A stretch of 64,000 nt of DNA from Alteraurantiacibacter aquimixticola (GCF_004965515.1 NZ_SSHH01000001.1:375280-439279); one strand, 5' to 3'. Positions 1 to 8,742 are shown, numbered from the stretch's first letter. Notes: generated from the sequence alone by a model not told the origin. Numbers and translations are program-made.

Positions 1-65
1 GGCGACGCGGCAATCCAGACCGGATCGCGAGACGCTCTGGATTGCTTCGCTTCGCTCGCAATGAC
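1..65. repeat. REP-like palindrome, CATTGCGAG family (cut by window start)
   Basis: An imperfect inverted repeat: a CAATCCAG arm near 10-18 faces CTGGATTG at 37-44, followed by GCTTCGCTTCGCTCGCAATGAC. The same family, in a longer version, recurs at 16807-16910. It lies downstream of the SDR gene and may act as a transcription-end or mRNA-stabilising hairpin. The left side may extend beyond the window. Confidence 0.75.
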
Positions 66-77
66 GGTCCTATCTTC

Positions 78-941
78 CTAGTCGTTCAGCGGCTTGATCG
101 GCCCCAACTGCATGCCGCCATCGATCATCACATGGCTGCCGGTCATGTAGCTGCCTGCGTCCGAGGCGAGCAGCAGGGCAAGCGGCTTGATCTGGTAGGT
201 TTCGGCCATGCGGCCCACCGGCACCAGCTCGTCCCACGCCTTCTTCGCCGCCGGGTTCTTCTTCACCCAGCCGTCGCCGATATTGGTGACGAAGGGGCCG
301 GGCGCGATGGCGTTCACGCGGATGCCGTAGGCGGCGAGTTCATAGGCCGAATGGCGCATGAAGTGCTTCACGCCCGCCTTGGCCGCCATATAGGGCACGC
401 CGACAATCGCCTCGTTCACCTCGGCCGCATTGGAGCTGGTGATGACGATGGAGCCGCCGCGGCGGTAGCCCTTCTTCTCATTCGCCTTCATCACCCGCGC
501 CGCTTCGCGCACCGTGTGGAACACGCCGGTCAGGTTGATCGCGATCGAGGTGTCCCACTTCTCCTTGGAATAGACGTCGATCTGGCCGTTCGGATTGCGG
601 TCGCCCTCGGGCGTCCAGAAGCCGTCACCCACGTCGAGGCCGGCATTGGCGAAGGCGACGTCGCAGCCGCCATAGGCCGCGACATGGCCGTCGAACGCCC
701 TAGCCACCTGGTCGAGATTGCGCACGTCGACCCCGGCCGCACGTGCCTCATGACCCGCGTCGCGCAGCCTCTTCGCTTCGCGCTCGGCACCAACGGCATC
801 CACATCGGTCAGCGTGACCTTGGCGCCAGCCTCGGCCAGCACCTCGGCATAGGCGAGGCCGATGCCGGAGGCTGCGCCGGTGACGAGGCCAGAGCGGCCC
901 GTCAGGTCGAACTGTTCGAGTGTACCCGGCGTCTGGCTCAC
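78..941 (-). CDS. SDR family NAD(P)-dependent oxidoreductase
   Basis: A classical short-chain dehydrogenase of 287 residues that would oxidise or reduce an alcohol/ketone substrate in the cytoplasm. Visible motifs are the Rossmann TGAASGIG at residues 21-28, NAG at 99-101, the catalytic Ser in ITSS (about 169) and YMAAK with Tyr184 and Lys188. I chose the GTG at 941 because it overlaps the TGA of the upstream cupin gene as GTGA. An upstream ATG at 1013 would run 75 bases into that gene and adds no conserved sequence. It is the last gene of a minus-strand cluster with three cupins, an MFS carrier and a VOC protein, so it probably acts on an intermediate of the same catabolic route. The substrate cannot be told from sequence. 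Confidence 0.88.
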   Translation of the reverse strand: MSQTPGTLEQFDLTGRSGLVTGAASGIGLAYAEVLAEAGAKVTLTDVDAVGAEREAKRLRDAGHEARAAGVDVRNLDQVARAFDGHVAAYGGCDVAFANAGLDVGDGFWTPEGDRNPNGQIDVYSKEKWDTSIAINLTGVFHTVREAARVMKANEKKGYRRGGSIVITSSNAAEVNEAIVGVPYMAAKAGVKHFMRHSAYELAAYGIRVNAIAPGPFVTNIGDGWVKKNPAAKKAWDELVPVGRMAETYQIKPLALLLASDAGSYMTGSHVMIDGGMQLGPIKPLND

Positions 942-1492
942 AGGTAGAGCTGCTTGTTGATCGCGATGCCGTTCTCTTTGCAGTAGGTCTCGTAGTGATT
1001 CATGAACCACCACACGTCGAGCGTTTCGACGAAATTGCCGTCCTCGTCGTAGAACTCGTTGGCGCCCTGCATCCAGAAGAAGGCCTTCATGCCGTCTTCC
1101 TCGTCAGTCACCAGCGTGTGCGCATGGCCGGGGAATTCGGTGATGAAGTCTCCCGGGCGGCAGACCCAGTCATATTCGAGATAGCGGAAACTGCCTTCCA
1201 GCCCGATCGCCCAGACCATGCCACGATGCTTGTGCGTGCCGATCACGCCCTTGGACTTGATCCACAGCACATTGGCATAGACGTTGTTGCGCACGTCGAA
1301 AGCGAGGTGGCGGATCGCCGCATTGTCGCCGAAGGGAACCCACGGGCTCTCCTCCTCCGACGGGCCGACATAGGTGCCGGCGATGCAATATTGATCGAGC
1401 ATGTTCTGGTGCGCTTCGGGCACGTTGACGATCTTGAACGCGCCCGAAGGCGGGGCCTTCATCCCGCCGAGCTGCTTTTCCTGCGTGGCCAT
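938..1492 (-). CDS. Cupin, 2,4'-dihydroxyacetophenone dioxygenase-like (copy 1)
   Basis: A single-domain cupin of 184 residues resembling 2,4'-dihydroxyacetophenone dioxygenase, a non-heme iron enzyme that cleaves the side-chain C-C bond of a hydroxyacetophenone to give 4-hydroxybenzoate and formate. Likely metal ligands are His87 and His89 (HKH), Glu106 (YLEYDW) and His125 (HAHTLV). The C-terminal block VDVWWF...HYETYCKENGI is shared with the next gene, so the two are recent paralogues. It ends by overlapping the SDR gene and follows copy 2 by 13 bases, so the three cupins are probably cotranscribed. True substrate unknown; the paralogues may have different specificities. Confidence 0.8.
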   Translation of the reverse strand: MATQEKQLGGMKAPPSGAFKIVNVPEAHQNMLDQYCIAGTYVGPSEEESPWVPFGDNAAIRHLAFDVRNNVYANVLWIKSKGVIGTHKHRGMVWAIGLEGSFRYLEYDWVCRPGDFITEFPGHAHTLVTDEEDGMKAFFWMQGANEFYDEDGNFVETLDVWWFMNHYETYCKENGIAINKQLYL

Positions 1493-1505
1493 CGTTACCT
1501 CTCCC

Positions 1506-2045
1506 TTACAGATAGAGCTTCTGGTTGATGGGAATGCCGTGTTCCTTGCAGTGGTTCTCGTAGTGTTCGATGAACCACCACACGTCGACCGTATCCATAT
1601 AGGTGCCCTGGGCGTCGTAGAATTCGATCGGGCCGTTCATCCAGCCGAACAGCTTGCAGCCTTCGGGATGTTCGGTGACCAGCGTATGCGCCTCGCCCGG
1701 TGTTTCCAGGATCAGGCCGCCCGGCGTGCCCACCCAGTCATATTCCAGATAGCGGACCGAACCCGTCAGCGTGACCATCGTCACCGTGCCGCGATGCAGG
1801 TGGGTGCCGATCGTGCCCGGACCCTTCATCCACAATATGTTGGAATAGGTGTTGGTGCGCACATCGAAGCTGAGGTGCTTGATGGCGGCATTGTCGCCGA
1901 AAGGAACCCATGGGCTGTCTACATCGGTTTCCGCATCGATATAGCGGCCGCCCGGACTCAGCCGTGCGACTGTATCGCGGTACGCCCAAGGCACATCGAC
2001 GATTTCCTTGGTGTCGGACGGGGGGGCTTTCAGTTTGGTGGCCAT
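1506..2045 (-). CDS. Cupin, 2,4'-dihydroxyacetophenone dioxygenase-like (copy 2)
   Basis: Second tandem cupin, 179 residues, closest to copy 1: it shares SPWVPFGDNAAI, YLEYDW and the tail ending QLYL/KLYL. The putative iron ligands are His82 and His84 (HLH), Glu101 and His120 (GEAHTLV), so the metal site looks intact. The ATG at 2045 is preceded by a GGGAGA ribosome-binding site; the longer open frame upstream runs into copy 3 and is not needed. Expected to be a cytoplasmic ring side-chain or C-C cleaving dioxygenase or a related metal-cupin. I cannot assign its substrate. Confidence 0.8.
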   Translation of the reverse strand: MATKLKAPPSDTKEIVDVPWAYRDTVARLSPGGRYIDAETDVDSPWVPFGDNAAIKHLSFDVRTNTYSNILWMKGPGTIGTHLHRGTVTMVTLTGSVRYLEYDWVGTPGGLILETPGEAHTLVTEHPEGCKLFGWMNGPIEFYDAQGTYMDTVDVWWFIEHYENHCKEHGIPINQKLYL

Positions 2046-2059
2046 GATGATTGTCTCCC

Positions 2060-2593
2060 TTATCGGATCAGTGTGTCGACATAGTCGGCGCCGATGCCGA
2101 CCTTGTCGTAATGTTCGCGCGCCATGGCGATGTAATCGAAGACATCGAAATGGGCGGTGGTGTTGCCCTGTTCGTCCAGCCACATCAGCGGACCGGAGAC
2201 GACGAAGAAGACCTTCATCGGGTCAGGGTGTTCATAGGATACCAGCGTGTGGCTCTCGCCCGGCGTCTCGAAGATGAAGTCGCCTGCCGTGGCGGTCCAT
2301 TCATGCTCAAGATAAGCCCATTTGCCGCTGATCGTGTAGGCCCAGATGGGCTTGGGGTGGTAGTGCCGGTTCACGATGGTGGCCTTCCTGGCCATCAGCA
2401 CGTCCGCCCACATGTTGAGGCTGGGGCTGATCCATACCGGCTTGGAATAGACATCCTCCACGATGGGGACCCAATATTCTTCCGGCCCCTCCGCAATCTT
2501 GGCCATATAGGCTTCGGGCTTGGCGCCGGGGCGCAAGGCGTGGGGCACGGGCGGCGTGCCGGCCCATGGTTCGGTAGTCGGTGCTTCGGGCAT
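2060..2593 (-). CDS. 2,4'-dihydroxyacetophenone dioxygenase family protein (copy 3)
   Basis: Third cupin, 177 residues, more diverged from copies 1 and 2 and the one most like the characterised dioxygenase, including the tail HYDKVGIGADYVDTLIR. Putative ligands are His77 and His79 (HYH), Glu96 (YLEHEW) and His115 (GESHTLV); as I recall the literature these match the ligand numbering of the known enzyme. The ATG at 2593 has a GAAGGA ribosome-binding site. It lies between the MFS carrier upstream and cupin copy 2 downstream on the same strand, so transport and oxidative cleavage are probably coupled in one operon. Confidence 0.82.
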   Translation of the reverse strand: MPEAPTTEPWAGTPPVPHALRPGAKPEAYMAKIAEGPEEYWVPIVEDVYSKPVWISPSLNMWADVLMARKATIVNRHYHPKPIWAYTISGKWAYLEHEWTATAGDFIFETPGESHTLVSYEHPDPMKVFFVVSGPLMWLDEQGNTTAHFDVFDYIAMAREHYDKVGIGADYVDTLIR

Positions 2594-2682
2594 GAGGGTT
2601 CCTTCAGGCAGCTCTCGGTAAACCGGTCCCGTCTGGCGCGGGACTCGGCGAAGTTGACAATGTCTAAGGAGTACTTTGGACC

Positions 2683-3969
2683 CTAAACGGTCTCTGCCAC
2701 AAGCCCCTTGCGCGCCAGCACGGCAGGCGCGGTTTCCTTCAGCCCCATGGCAACAAAGCCGCTGACGATGGAGAGGCCGATCAGCAGCCACAGGAAGCTG
2801 TCCATGCCGAATGTGTCGTTCAGCGCGCCGCCGATGATCGGGCCGAACACGCCGCCCAGTACCTCGCAGCTGCCCATGGCGAGGCCGAGGACGGTGGCGT
2901 GGTGGACCGGCTTGAAGGTCTCGGAAGGAATGGTGGCCATGAAGATCGGGAACACGCCGTTCACCGCCCAGCCGACGAAGAAGATCGCCGCAAGGCCGAA
3001 AGCGCCGCCTTCGTAATACATCGCGCCGAGCGGGCCGAGCACGGCCAGCAGCGGCAGCCAGACCATCACCGGCTTGCGGCCGATCACGTCGGACAGGCCG
3101 GCAATGGTGAAGCTGTAGATCGCCGCGGCAATGCCCAGCGAACCCATGATCCAGCTCATGGTGGAAGGATCGTATCCTTTCACCTCGGTCAGGTAGAGCG
3201 GCATGAAGGCCCAGGTGGTCACGAAATGGGCGACCATCAGCACGCCCACGACCACGCAGATCCACATGTTGCGGACCTGCAGTGCGGCGGCGACATCGGC
3301 GAAGTAATTGCCCGATCCGGCCTTCTCCTCCTCCGCGGTTTCGGCGGGCTTTTCCGGCTCTTCCAGCATGAACCAGATGAGGGCTGCGGACAGCAGTCCG
3401 GGTACGGCGGCGAGATAGAAGGCCTCACGCCAGCTGAAGGCGGTGGCGAAGGCCACCAGCACCACCGGGGCGAGGAAGCTGCCGAGCAGGTTGGAACCGA
3501 GGTTCTGCGCCACGCCCTGCGCCAGGCCGCGCCGCTTGGGATCGACTTCGCTTGCCACCATTGCATGGCTGATCGGCATCACGCCGCCCTCGGCCGCGCC
3601 CATCAGCAGGCGGGCGGCAAAGAGGAAAACGAAGCTGGTGGCGATGCCCGACAGGAAGGAGCAGAGCGAGAAGGCGATTGTGGCGATCACCAGCAGCAGC
3701 TTGCGCTTGCCCAGGCTGTCCGACAGGCGGCCGACGAAGAAGGCCGCGATCGCCCAGCTGAAGGACAGGCCGCTGGCGAGCAGGCCGATCTGCGTCTGCG
3801 AAAGCTGCAGCTCCGGCTCCACGAAAGGCATCAGCGCGTTGAGCGCCTGCCGGTCGAAGAAGACGATGCCGAAATTCAGCGCCAGCAGGAACACCAGCAG
3901 CGTCTGGTAGGCGGGTGAATTCTTCATCCAGTTGCCGGTCGGCTGCCCGGCCGCGGTCGTGCTTGCCAT
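2683..3969 (-). CDS. MFS transporter
   Basis: A 428-residue major facilitator protein with about twelve hydrophobic segments. The first segment (about residues 22-42) is followed by the typical loop FFDRQALNAL, and GRLSDSLGKRK gives the cytoplasmic loop 2-3 signature; a second DVIGRKP-type loop lies in the C-terminal half. The family imports organic anions or aromatic acids by proton symport, or exports drugs. Its place between a VOC protein and three cupin dioxygenase genes favours uptake of the cluster's substrate, but specificity is inference. Expected in the inner membrane. Confidence 0.88.
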   Translation of the reverse strand: MASTTAAGQPTGNWMKNSPAYQTLLVFLLALNFGIVFFDRQALNALMPFVEPELQLSQTQIGLLASGLSFSWAIAAFFVGRLSDSLGKRKLLLVIATIAFSLCSFLSGIATSFVFLFAARLLMGAAEGGVMPISHAMVASEVDPKRRGLAQGVAQNLGSNLLGSFLAPVVLVAFATAFSWREAFYLAAVPGLLSAALIWFMLEEPEKPAETAEEEKAGSGNYFADVAAALQVRNMWICVVVGVLMVAHFVTTWAFMPLYLTEVKGYDPSTMSWIMGSLGIAAAIYSFTIAGLSDVIGRKPVMVWLPLLAVLGPLGAMYYEGGAFGLAAIFFVGWAVNGVFPIFMATIPSETFKPVHHATVLGLAMGSCEVLGGVFGPIIGGALNDTFGMDSFLWLLIGLSIVSGFVAMGLKETAPAVLARKGLVAETV

Positions 3970-3981
3970 TGTTCTTATGTC

Positions 3982-4527
3982 CTATCCGAAGGGCCTGATG
4001 GGGTTGGAGCCGTCCCAGTCGCGGCTCGCTTCCCAGAAGCGGGTGAAAGTCTCATTCATGCCGGGGGTGACCGGTAGCAATTCGAGGAAGCCGGAGGCCG
4101 GGCCCGATCCGTTGTCGAGATAGACCACTTCGCCGCCCGTCGGCACGGCGGCGCGATAGGCTTCGTGGTAGCCGCGGGTCTGGTAGTCGGCGCTGGCGGC
4201 ATCCACATCCGCGCAGGCGATGCCGAGATGGTGGAAGCCCCAGCCGCGCAGCTTGCGGGTTTCCCGGTAGACGCTGGGATTGTCGTCGAGCGGCTGGATC
4301 AGCTCGATCAGCATGTGCCCGGCAAAGCCCATGGCGAGAGCGATGTCGGCGGTGCTTTCATTGCCGCGATAGGTCTGTCCCGGGGTCAGCAAATTCGGCA
4401 GGACGAAGAAGGGGCCGGCCTTCATGTCGCGCACCCAATGGCCGATCGCGGCCCTGAGGTCGGGCACAATGAATGCCGTTTGCGCCACGCCACCCATCGG
4501 CTGGCCGAAGCCGAGCTCATCTGCCAT
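3982..4527 (-). CDS. VOC (glyoxalase/bleomycin-resistance fold) family protein
   Basis: A 181-residue protein with the paired beta-alpha-beta-beta-beta modules of the vicinal-oxygen-chelate fold: VAQTAFIVPDL near the start of module 1, HMLIELIQP closing it, and GWGFHHLGIACADVD starting module 2. Members are metal-dependent dioxygenases, isomerases or lyases. The ATG at 4527 is chosen over one at 4563 because a strong GGGGAGG ribosome-binding site lies just upstream. It is the first gene of the minus-strand cluster and faces the aldolase gene across a 111-base gap that must hold both promoters. Exact reaction unknown. Confidence 0.8.
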   Translation of the reverse strand: MADELGFGQPMGGVAQTAFIVPDLRAAIGHWVRDMKAGPFFVLPNLLTPGQTYRGNESTADIALAMGFAGHMLIELIQPLDDNPSVYRETRKLRGWGFHHLGIACADVDAASADYQTRGYHEAYRAAVPTGGEVVYLDNGSGPASGFLELLPVTPGMNETFTRFWEASRDWDGSNPIRPFG

Positions 4528-4638
4528 CGAATCCTCCCCTGCTGCCAGCCTGCGACCGGTCACGCCGCGCTTGGCTCGCCAATTAGGGCGACAAAGTCAA
4601 TCTCGCTGTGTAATCTGCCCCGAAAAGGGAGAGAGCGG

Positions 4639-5412
4639 ATGGCAACTCAGTTGAAGCCCGATACGGGCGAACCGAAGATCGATTGCAGCGAAGAGGAATG
4701 GCAGGCGCGGCTGGACCTTGCCGCCTGCTATCGCATCTTCGATCACATGGGCTGGTGCGAGGGGATCTATAACCACATCACCCTGCGCGTGCCCGGTGAA
4801 CGCGATGCCTTCCTGATCAATCCCTTCGGCCTGATGTGGGACGAGGTGACCGCCTCCAACCTCGTCAAGATCGATGCGCAGGGCAACAAGCTGGCGGAGA
4901 GCCCTTACCCCGTGAACCTGGCGGGCTTCACCCAGCATGCGACCTTCCACAAGGCGCTCGATTGGGCGCATGCCATCGTCCATACGCACACGCCCGATAC
5001 GATGGCGGTGTGCTGTTCGAAGGAAGGGCTGACGCCGCACAATTTCTACAGCTGCTTCTTCGAAGGGCTGGTGGGCTATCACGATTTCGAAGGCATCACC
5101 GTGCGCAACGAGGAAAGCGAGCGGCTGGTGCGGAATATCGGCAACAAGCAGGTGCTGATGCTGCGCAATCACGGCCCGGTTCTGATGGGAAAGACCATCT
5201 ACGAGATGTTTTTCCTCTATTATATGTTCCAGCGTGCTTGCGAGGTGCAGGTGAAGACCTATTCGATCGGTGAACCGATCATCGTTCCGCCCGAAGTGAT
5301 CGAGGTGCACCAGCGCGACCGCGACCTGATGCTGGTGGACGATTTCGGCAAGCTCGATTTCCGTGCCTGGACGCGGCGGATCGACAAGATCGACAGCTCC
5401 TGGCGCAACTGA
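4639..5412 (+). CDS. Class II aldolase/adducin family protein
   Basis: A 257-residue protein of the class II aldolase/adducin (fuculose-phosphate aldolase type) fold. HTHT with His115 and His117 and NHGPVLMG near residue 182 fit the zinc-binding and active-site regions. Members of this length in catabolic clusters act as aldolases or decarboxylases on hydroxylated acids. The ATG at 4639 follows a GGGAGAGAG ribosome-binding site; frames extending upstream overlap the divergent VOC gene. It starts the plus-strand arm of the cluster and is followed by the [2Fe-2S] gene 17 bases later. Confidence 0.85.
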   Translation: MATQLKPDTGEPKIDCSEEEWQARLDLAACYRIFDHMGWCEGIYNHITLRVPGERDAFLINPFGLMWDEVTASNLVKIDAQGNKLAESPYPVNLAGFTQHATFHKALDWAHAIVHTHTPDTMAVCCSKEGLTPHNFYSCFFEGLVGYHDFEGITVRNEESERLVRNIGNKQVLMLRNHGPVLMGKTIYEMFFLYYMFQRACEVQVKTYSIGEPIIVPPEVIEVHQRDRDLMLVDDFGKLDFRAWTRRIDKIDSSWRN

Positions 5413-5429
5413 GTATTGCCTGACCCCTC

Positions 5430-5975
5430 ATGACCCAGATGACCGTCAATGACCGGCCGGTCCGTTTCGACATGGACCCGCAGACCCCGCTGCTGTGGGC
5501 GTTGCGCGATGCGGCGAACCTCACGGGCAGCAAATATGGCTGTGGCGTCGGCGATTGCGGGGCCTGCATGGTGCTGGTCGATGGCGAGGCGCTGCGGTCC
5601 TGCCTCATCACCCTGGCCGAAGCGGAGGGGCGCTTCATCACCACGATCGAGGGGCTGAGCGAGGATCGCAGCCACCCGGTGCAGCAGGCGATGGTGGCGG
5701 AGCAGGCGATCCAGTGCGGCTTCTGCACGCCGGGTATCGTGATGGCCGCCGCCGCGCTGATCCAGCGCAATCCCGATCCGTCCGAGGCGGATGTCAGGGA
5801 AGCCGTGCCGAATTTGTGCCGCTGCGGCGTCTACCCGCGCCTCGTCCGCGCGATCCAGCGGGCCGGGCGCGTCGCGCGCCGCCGGGAACGGATCAGCGCC
5901 GCGCCTGCGCCGGGTATCGATATGGAGGATGCTGCCCGCGCGGTTCCTGCCTTGCGGGCCGATAGCGCGGAATGA
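5430..5975 (+). CDS. (2Fe-2S)-binding subunit of a xanthine-dehydrogenase-family molybdenum hydroxylase
   Basis: A 181-residue small subunit carrying two [2Fe-2S] sites: Cys38, Cys43, Cys46 and Cys58 (CGVGDCGAC...C) for the plant-type cluster, and Cys96, Cys99, Cys130 and Cys132 (CGFC, CRC) for the helical cluster. It is like the isoquinoline 1-oxidoreductase alpha subunit. The last 35 residues beyond the family's usual end are alanine-rich and look unconserved. No molybdopterin-binding large subunit is next to it: the next gene is a TonB receptor on the other strand. The partner must therefore be elsewhere in the genome, or the gene is an orphan. Confidence 0.87.
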   Translation: MTQMTVNDRPVRFDMDPQTPLLWALRDAANLTGSKYGCGVGDCGACMVLVDGEALRSCLITLAEAEGRFITTIEGLSEDRSHPVQQAMVAEQAIQCGFCTPGIVMAAAALIQRNPDPSEADVREAVPNLCRCGVYPRLVRAIQRAGRVARRRERISAAPAPGIDMEDAARAVPALRADSAE

Positions 5976-6022
5976 GCTGACCCGGCGCGCCTCGCAGCGC
6001 ACCGGGCCGGTCATACTTCAAC

Positions 6023-8122
6023 TCAGAAGCGCAGCCTTGCGCCGATGCTCGCATTCAGCGGCTCGGCGGGCTGGATGTTGTTGTCGCCATGCGCCGAGGG
6101 GTAATATTCCTCGTCGAACAGGTTCTCGACATTCAGCTGCAGCGAAACCTGTTCGCTGACGTCGAAATAGAGCGCCGCATCCACGCGGGTATAGGAAGGC
6201 AGCACGACATTGGTGCTGCTGCTGGCGAACTGGTCCGACATGTGGACCACGCCCGCGCCGATGCCGAAGCGTTCGGTCACGTCGTAGCGCGCCCAGGCGG
6301 TGACGTGATGCTCGGGCACCTGCTGCAGCGGCGTGCCGGCAACTGCGGAGGTGGTCGTCTGCGTGATCTCGCCGTCGAGATAGGCATAGCCGAGGCTGAC
6401 ATTGAGATTGGGTGCCAGCTCGCCCGCCAGCCCGATTTCGAAGCCATCCACCTGGCTTTCGCCCAGCGCGACGACCAGACCCGGATTGGCCGAGTCGGGT
6501 GCCTGAGTGTTGTCGCGCGTCAGGCGGAAGATGGCGGCGGTCAGGAACAGCTCGGGCTGGATCGACCACTTCACGCCGGCTTCGAGGTTCTCGAAAGTCT
6601 CCGGCTCCAGCGATGCGCTGGTAGCGTTGAGCACGGTGAACTGGTCGCCCGATTGCGGCAGGAAGGTCTCCGACCAGCTGGCATAGATCGAGACATGCTC
6701 GACCGGCTTCACCACGACGCCGAGGCGCGGGCTCCAGCGCGAATCCTTCCGCTCCGCATCGAAAGCGCCGATGATGTCGGAGGAGGTGAGGTCGAACTCG
6801 TCATAACGCACACCGCCGATCAGCTGCACTACGCCGAGGTCCATCTGCTCCTGCACATAGAAGGAGAAGGTGTTGAGGTCGGAGGTGCCGGCCCGCTGCG
6901 GCTCCAGGATGAAGGCGGGCGGGGCGATCACATCGGCCAGCGGCACGGTGATCGAGGTATCGGCGCCGCCATTGAAGCGTGCGCGGTCGCGGATGGAGTC
7001 GGTCTCCGAAGTGGTGAATTCCGCACCCACCAGCAGCGTGTGGCCGATGGCGCCGGTCTCGAACGTGCCGATCAAATTGGCCTGGCCGATCAGGTTCTCG
7101 CGATCGGTGCCGCTCTCGTAACCGGAAAGCGTCGCCGTGGTCGCGGTGGTGCCGCCACCGGGGACGAGGTTCGCATAGAACTTGTCGTAATCGGCATATT
7201 GCAGGCTCGCATTGAAGGCGAGCGCGCTGGAGAAGTCGTGGTCTACGCGCAGGCGGGCGATATGCACTTCGACATCGCTGAGATTGTAATCGGGATCGCC
7301 GAAGAAGGTCTCGTCATAGCCTTGCAGCGGTTGGCCATTGAAGCTGGGCACGCCGCGATCGACCACGCGCTCGTCATCGTCATAGGTGTAGCTGGCGGTG
7401 AGGCGCGTATCGGGACCGGCATTGATCGTCAGCGTGGGAGAGAAGCCGAAGAAGCGGCCTTCGTAGAAATCGCGGTGGCTGTCGAATTCTTCGTATGTGC
7501 CATTGATACGCAGCGCCACACCTTCGGACAGCGGTGTGTTCACGTCACCCGACAGGGCGAAGGCGCCGAATGTGTCGATCTCCGCAGCGGCACCCACGAA
7601 GCTGGTGCCGGTTTGCGCGGTCTTGCTGACGCGGTTGATCGCGCCGCCGCCCGCACCGCGGCCGAAGATCAGCGCATTGGCGCCCTTGAGCACCTCGACG
7701 CGTTCCACGTTGTAGAGCGAGCGGTAATATTGCGCATCGTCGCGCAACCCGTCGAGATAGAAGTCGGCGGTGGTTTCCTGCCCGCGGATGAACACCTCGT
7801 CGCGGTGGCCTTCGCCCGTCTCCAGGCTGACGCCGGGAACGAAGCGCAGCGCGTCGTTCAGCTGGGTGACGCCCTGATCCTCCATCTGGTCGGCGGTGAT
7901 GATGCTGACGGCCTGCGGCACGTCGATCAGCGGGGTCGCGGTCTTGGTGGCGGTGGATCCGTCGGTTTCGGCATAGCCGTCACGCTCCCCGGTCACGACG
8001 ATCTCGGTGCCAAGATAGTCGCGCTGTGCATCGTCCGTGGCATGGGCAGGCAGGGCGATGGCAATGGCGCTCAGGCTGGTGGCGAGCAGGGCAGCGCGGC
8101 GGAAGGAAACAGAGTTGATCAA
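6023..8122 (-). CDS. TonB-dependent siderophore receptor
   Basis: A 699-residue outer-membrane receptor, Fiu/FhuA-like. It has a signal peptide to about residue 28, a TonB-box-like EIVVTGERD near 40, a plug domain with VPQAVSIITADQM, FIRGQETTADFYLDGLRD and VERVEVLKGANALIFGRGAGGGAINRVSK, then a beta-barrel ending in ARLRF with terminal Phe. Its role is energy-dependent uptake of a ferric, probably catecholate, siderophore. A Fur-like sequence lies 60-78 bases upstream of the start, which fits iron control. The neighbours give no siderophore-biosynthesis genes, so it may scavenge foreign siderophores. Confidence 0.93.
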   Translation of the reverse strand: MINSVSFRRAALLATSLSAIAIALPAHATDDAQRDYLGTEIVVTGERDGYAETDGSTATKTATPLIDVPQAVSIITADQMEDQGVTQLNDALRFVPGVSLETGEGHRDEVFIRGQETTADFYLDGLRDDAQYYRSLYNVERVEVLKGANALIFGRGAGGGAINRVSKTAQTGTSFVGAAAEIDTFGAFALSGDVNTPLSEGVALRINGTYEEFDSHRDFYEGRFFGFSPTLTINAGPDTRLTASYTYDDDERVVDRGVPSFNGQPLQGYDETFFGDPDYNLSDVEVHIARLRVDHDFSSALAFNASLQYADYDKFYANLVPGGGTTATTATLSGYESGTDRENLIGQANLIGTFETGAIGHTLLVGAEFTTSETDSIRDRARFNGGADTSITVPLADVIAPPAFILEPQRAGTSDLNTFSFYVQEQMDLGVVQLIGGVRYDEFDLTSSDIIGAFDAERKDSRWSPRLGVVVKPVEHVSIYASWSETFLPQSGDQFTVLNATSASLEPETFENLEAGVKWSIQPELFLTAAIFRLTRDNTQAPDSANPGLVVALGESQVDGFEIGLAGELAPNLNVSLGYAYLDGEITQTTTSAVAGTPLQQVPEHHVTAWARYDVTERFGIGAGVVHMSDQFASSSTNVVLPSYTRVDAALYFDVSEQVSLQLNVENLFDEEYYPSAHGDNNIQPAEPLNASIGARLRF

Positions 8123-8181
8123 GATACCCTCGGAAAACTAGCGTGTATTGCTTTGATGAGATTGATTTTCAAAAGCGCATC

Positions 8182-8200
8182 TATTGAGAGTCATTTGCAC
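8182..8200. promoter_or_regulatory. Fur-box-like site upstream of the TonB receptor
   Basis: The stretch TATTGAGAGTCATTTGCAC resembles the TTGAGAATnATTTGCAA type of Fur-binding site seen before TonB receptor genes in this group. It lies in an AT-rich part of the 158-base divergent gap between the receptor and arsC. Recognised by eye only; no score was computed. Confidence 0.45.
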
Positions 8201-8280
8201 TTTCAACAGCAAATCCGAGCTCTTGGCGATCTTCCCGCGAGCGGCTAGGCACGAAATGCATTGAGAAGAGAGGCGAGCAA

Positions 8281-8622
8281 ATGAAGGCCACGATCTGGCA
8301 CAACCCGCGCTGCAGCAAGTCACGCCAGGCGCTGCAGGTGCTGGAGGAGAAGGGTTACGAGGTGGAGGTCATCCGCTATCTCGACGACCCGCCCAGCCGC
8401 GAAACGCTTGCCCGGCTCTACAAGGCGGCGGGCATGCGCCCTGCCGAGGGGCTGCGGCTCGGCGGGACCGATGCGAAGGAGCGCGGCCTGCCAGATGCGG
8501 ATGACGACACGGTGCTCGATGCCATGGCCGCCGATCCCAAGCTGATCGAACGGCCGCTGGTGGAGACGGCAAAAGGCGTGCGGTTGTGCCGTCCACCCGA
8601 ACGCATCGCGGACATCACCTGA
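8281..8622 (+). CDS. arsC: Arsenate reductase (glutaredoxin type)
   Basis: A 113-residue ArsC/Spx-fold protein. IWHNPRCSKSRQAL holds the active Cys11 at the start of the first helix, and LIERPLV near residue 88 contains the family's conserved arginine region. It would reduce arsenate to arsenite with glutathione and glutaredoxin in the cytosol. It stands alone, with no arsR, arsB or arsH nearby, so a housekeeping or other redox role is also possible. The start ATG at 8281 follows AAGAGAGG. Confidence 0.88.
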   Translation: MKATIWHNPRCSKSRQALQVLEEKGYEVEVIRYLDDPPSRETLARLYKAAGMRPAEGLRLGGTDAKERGLPDADDDTVLDAMAADPKLIERPLVETAKGVRLCRPPERIADIT

Positions 8623-8742
8623 TCCGGTGATGGGGACAATTTACCGCCAAGACGTTGCAATGCTTCGCGCATTTTGCGAGGCTTGCTTTGTGACACAGCG
8701 ACGCATCACGTGCACGGCCTTTCAGGGGGCTGCATTCTTCCA

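Noticed and set aside
6089-8248. Plus-strand open frame opposite the TonB receptor
   Set aside because: Same GC-skewed antisense artefact; the receptor is complete on the minus strand.
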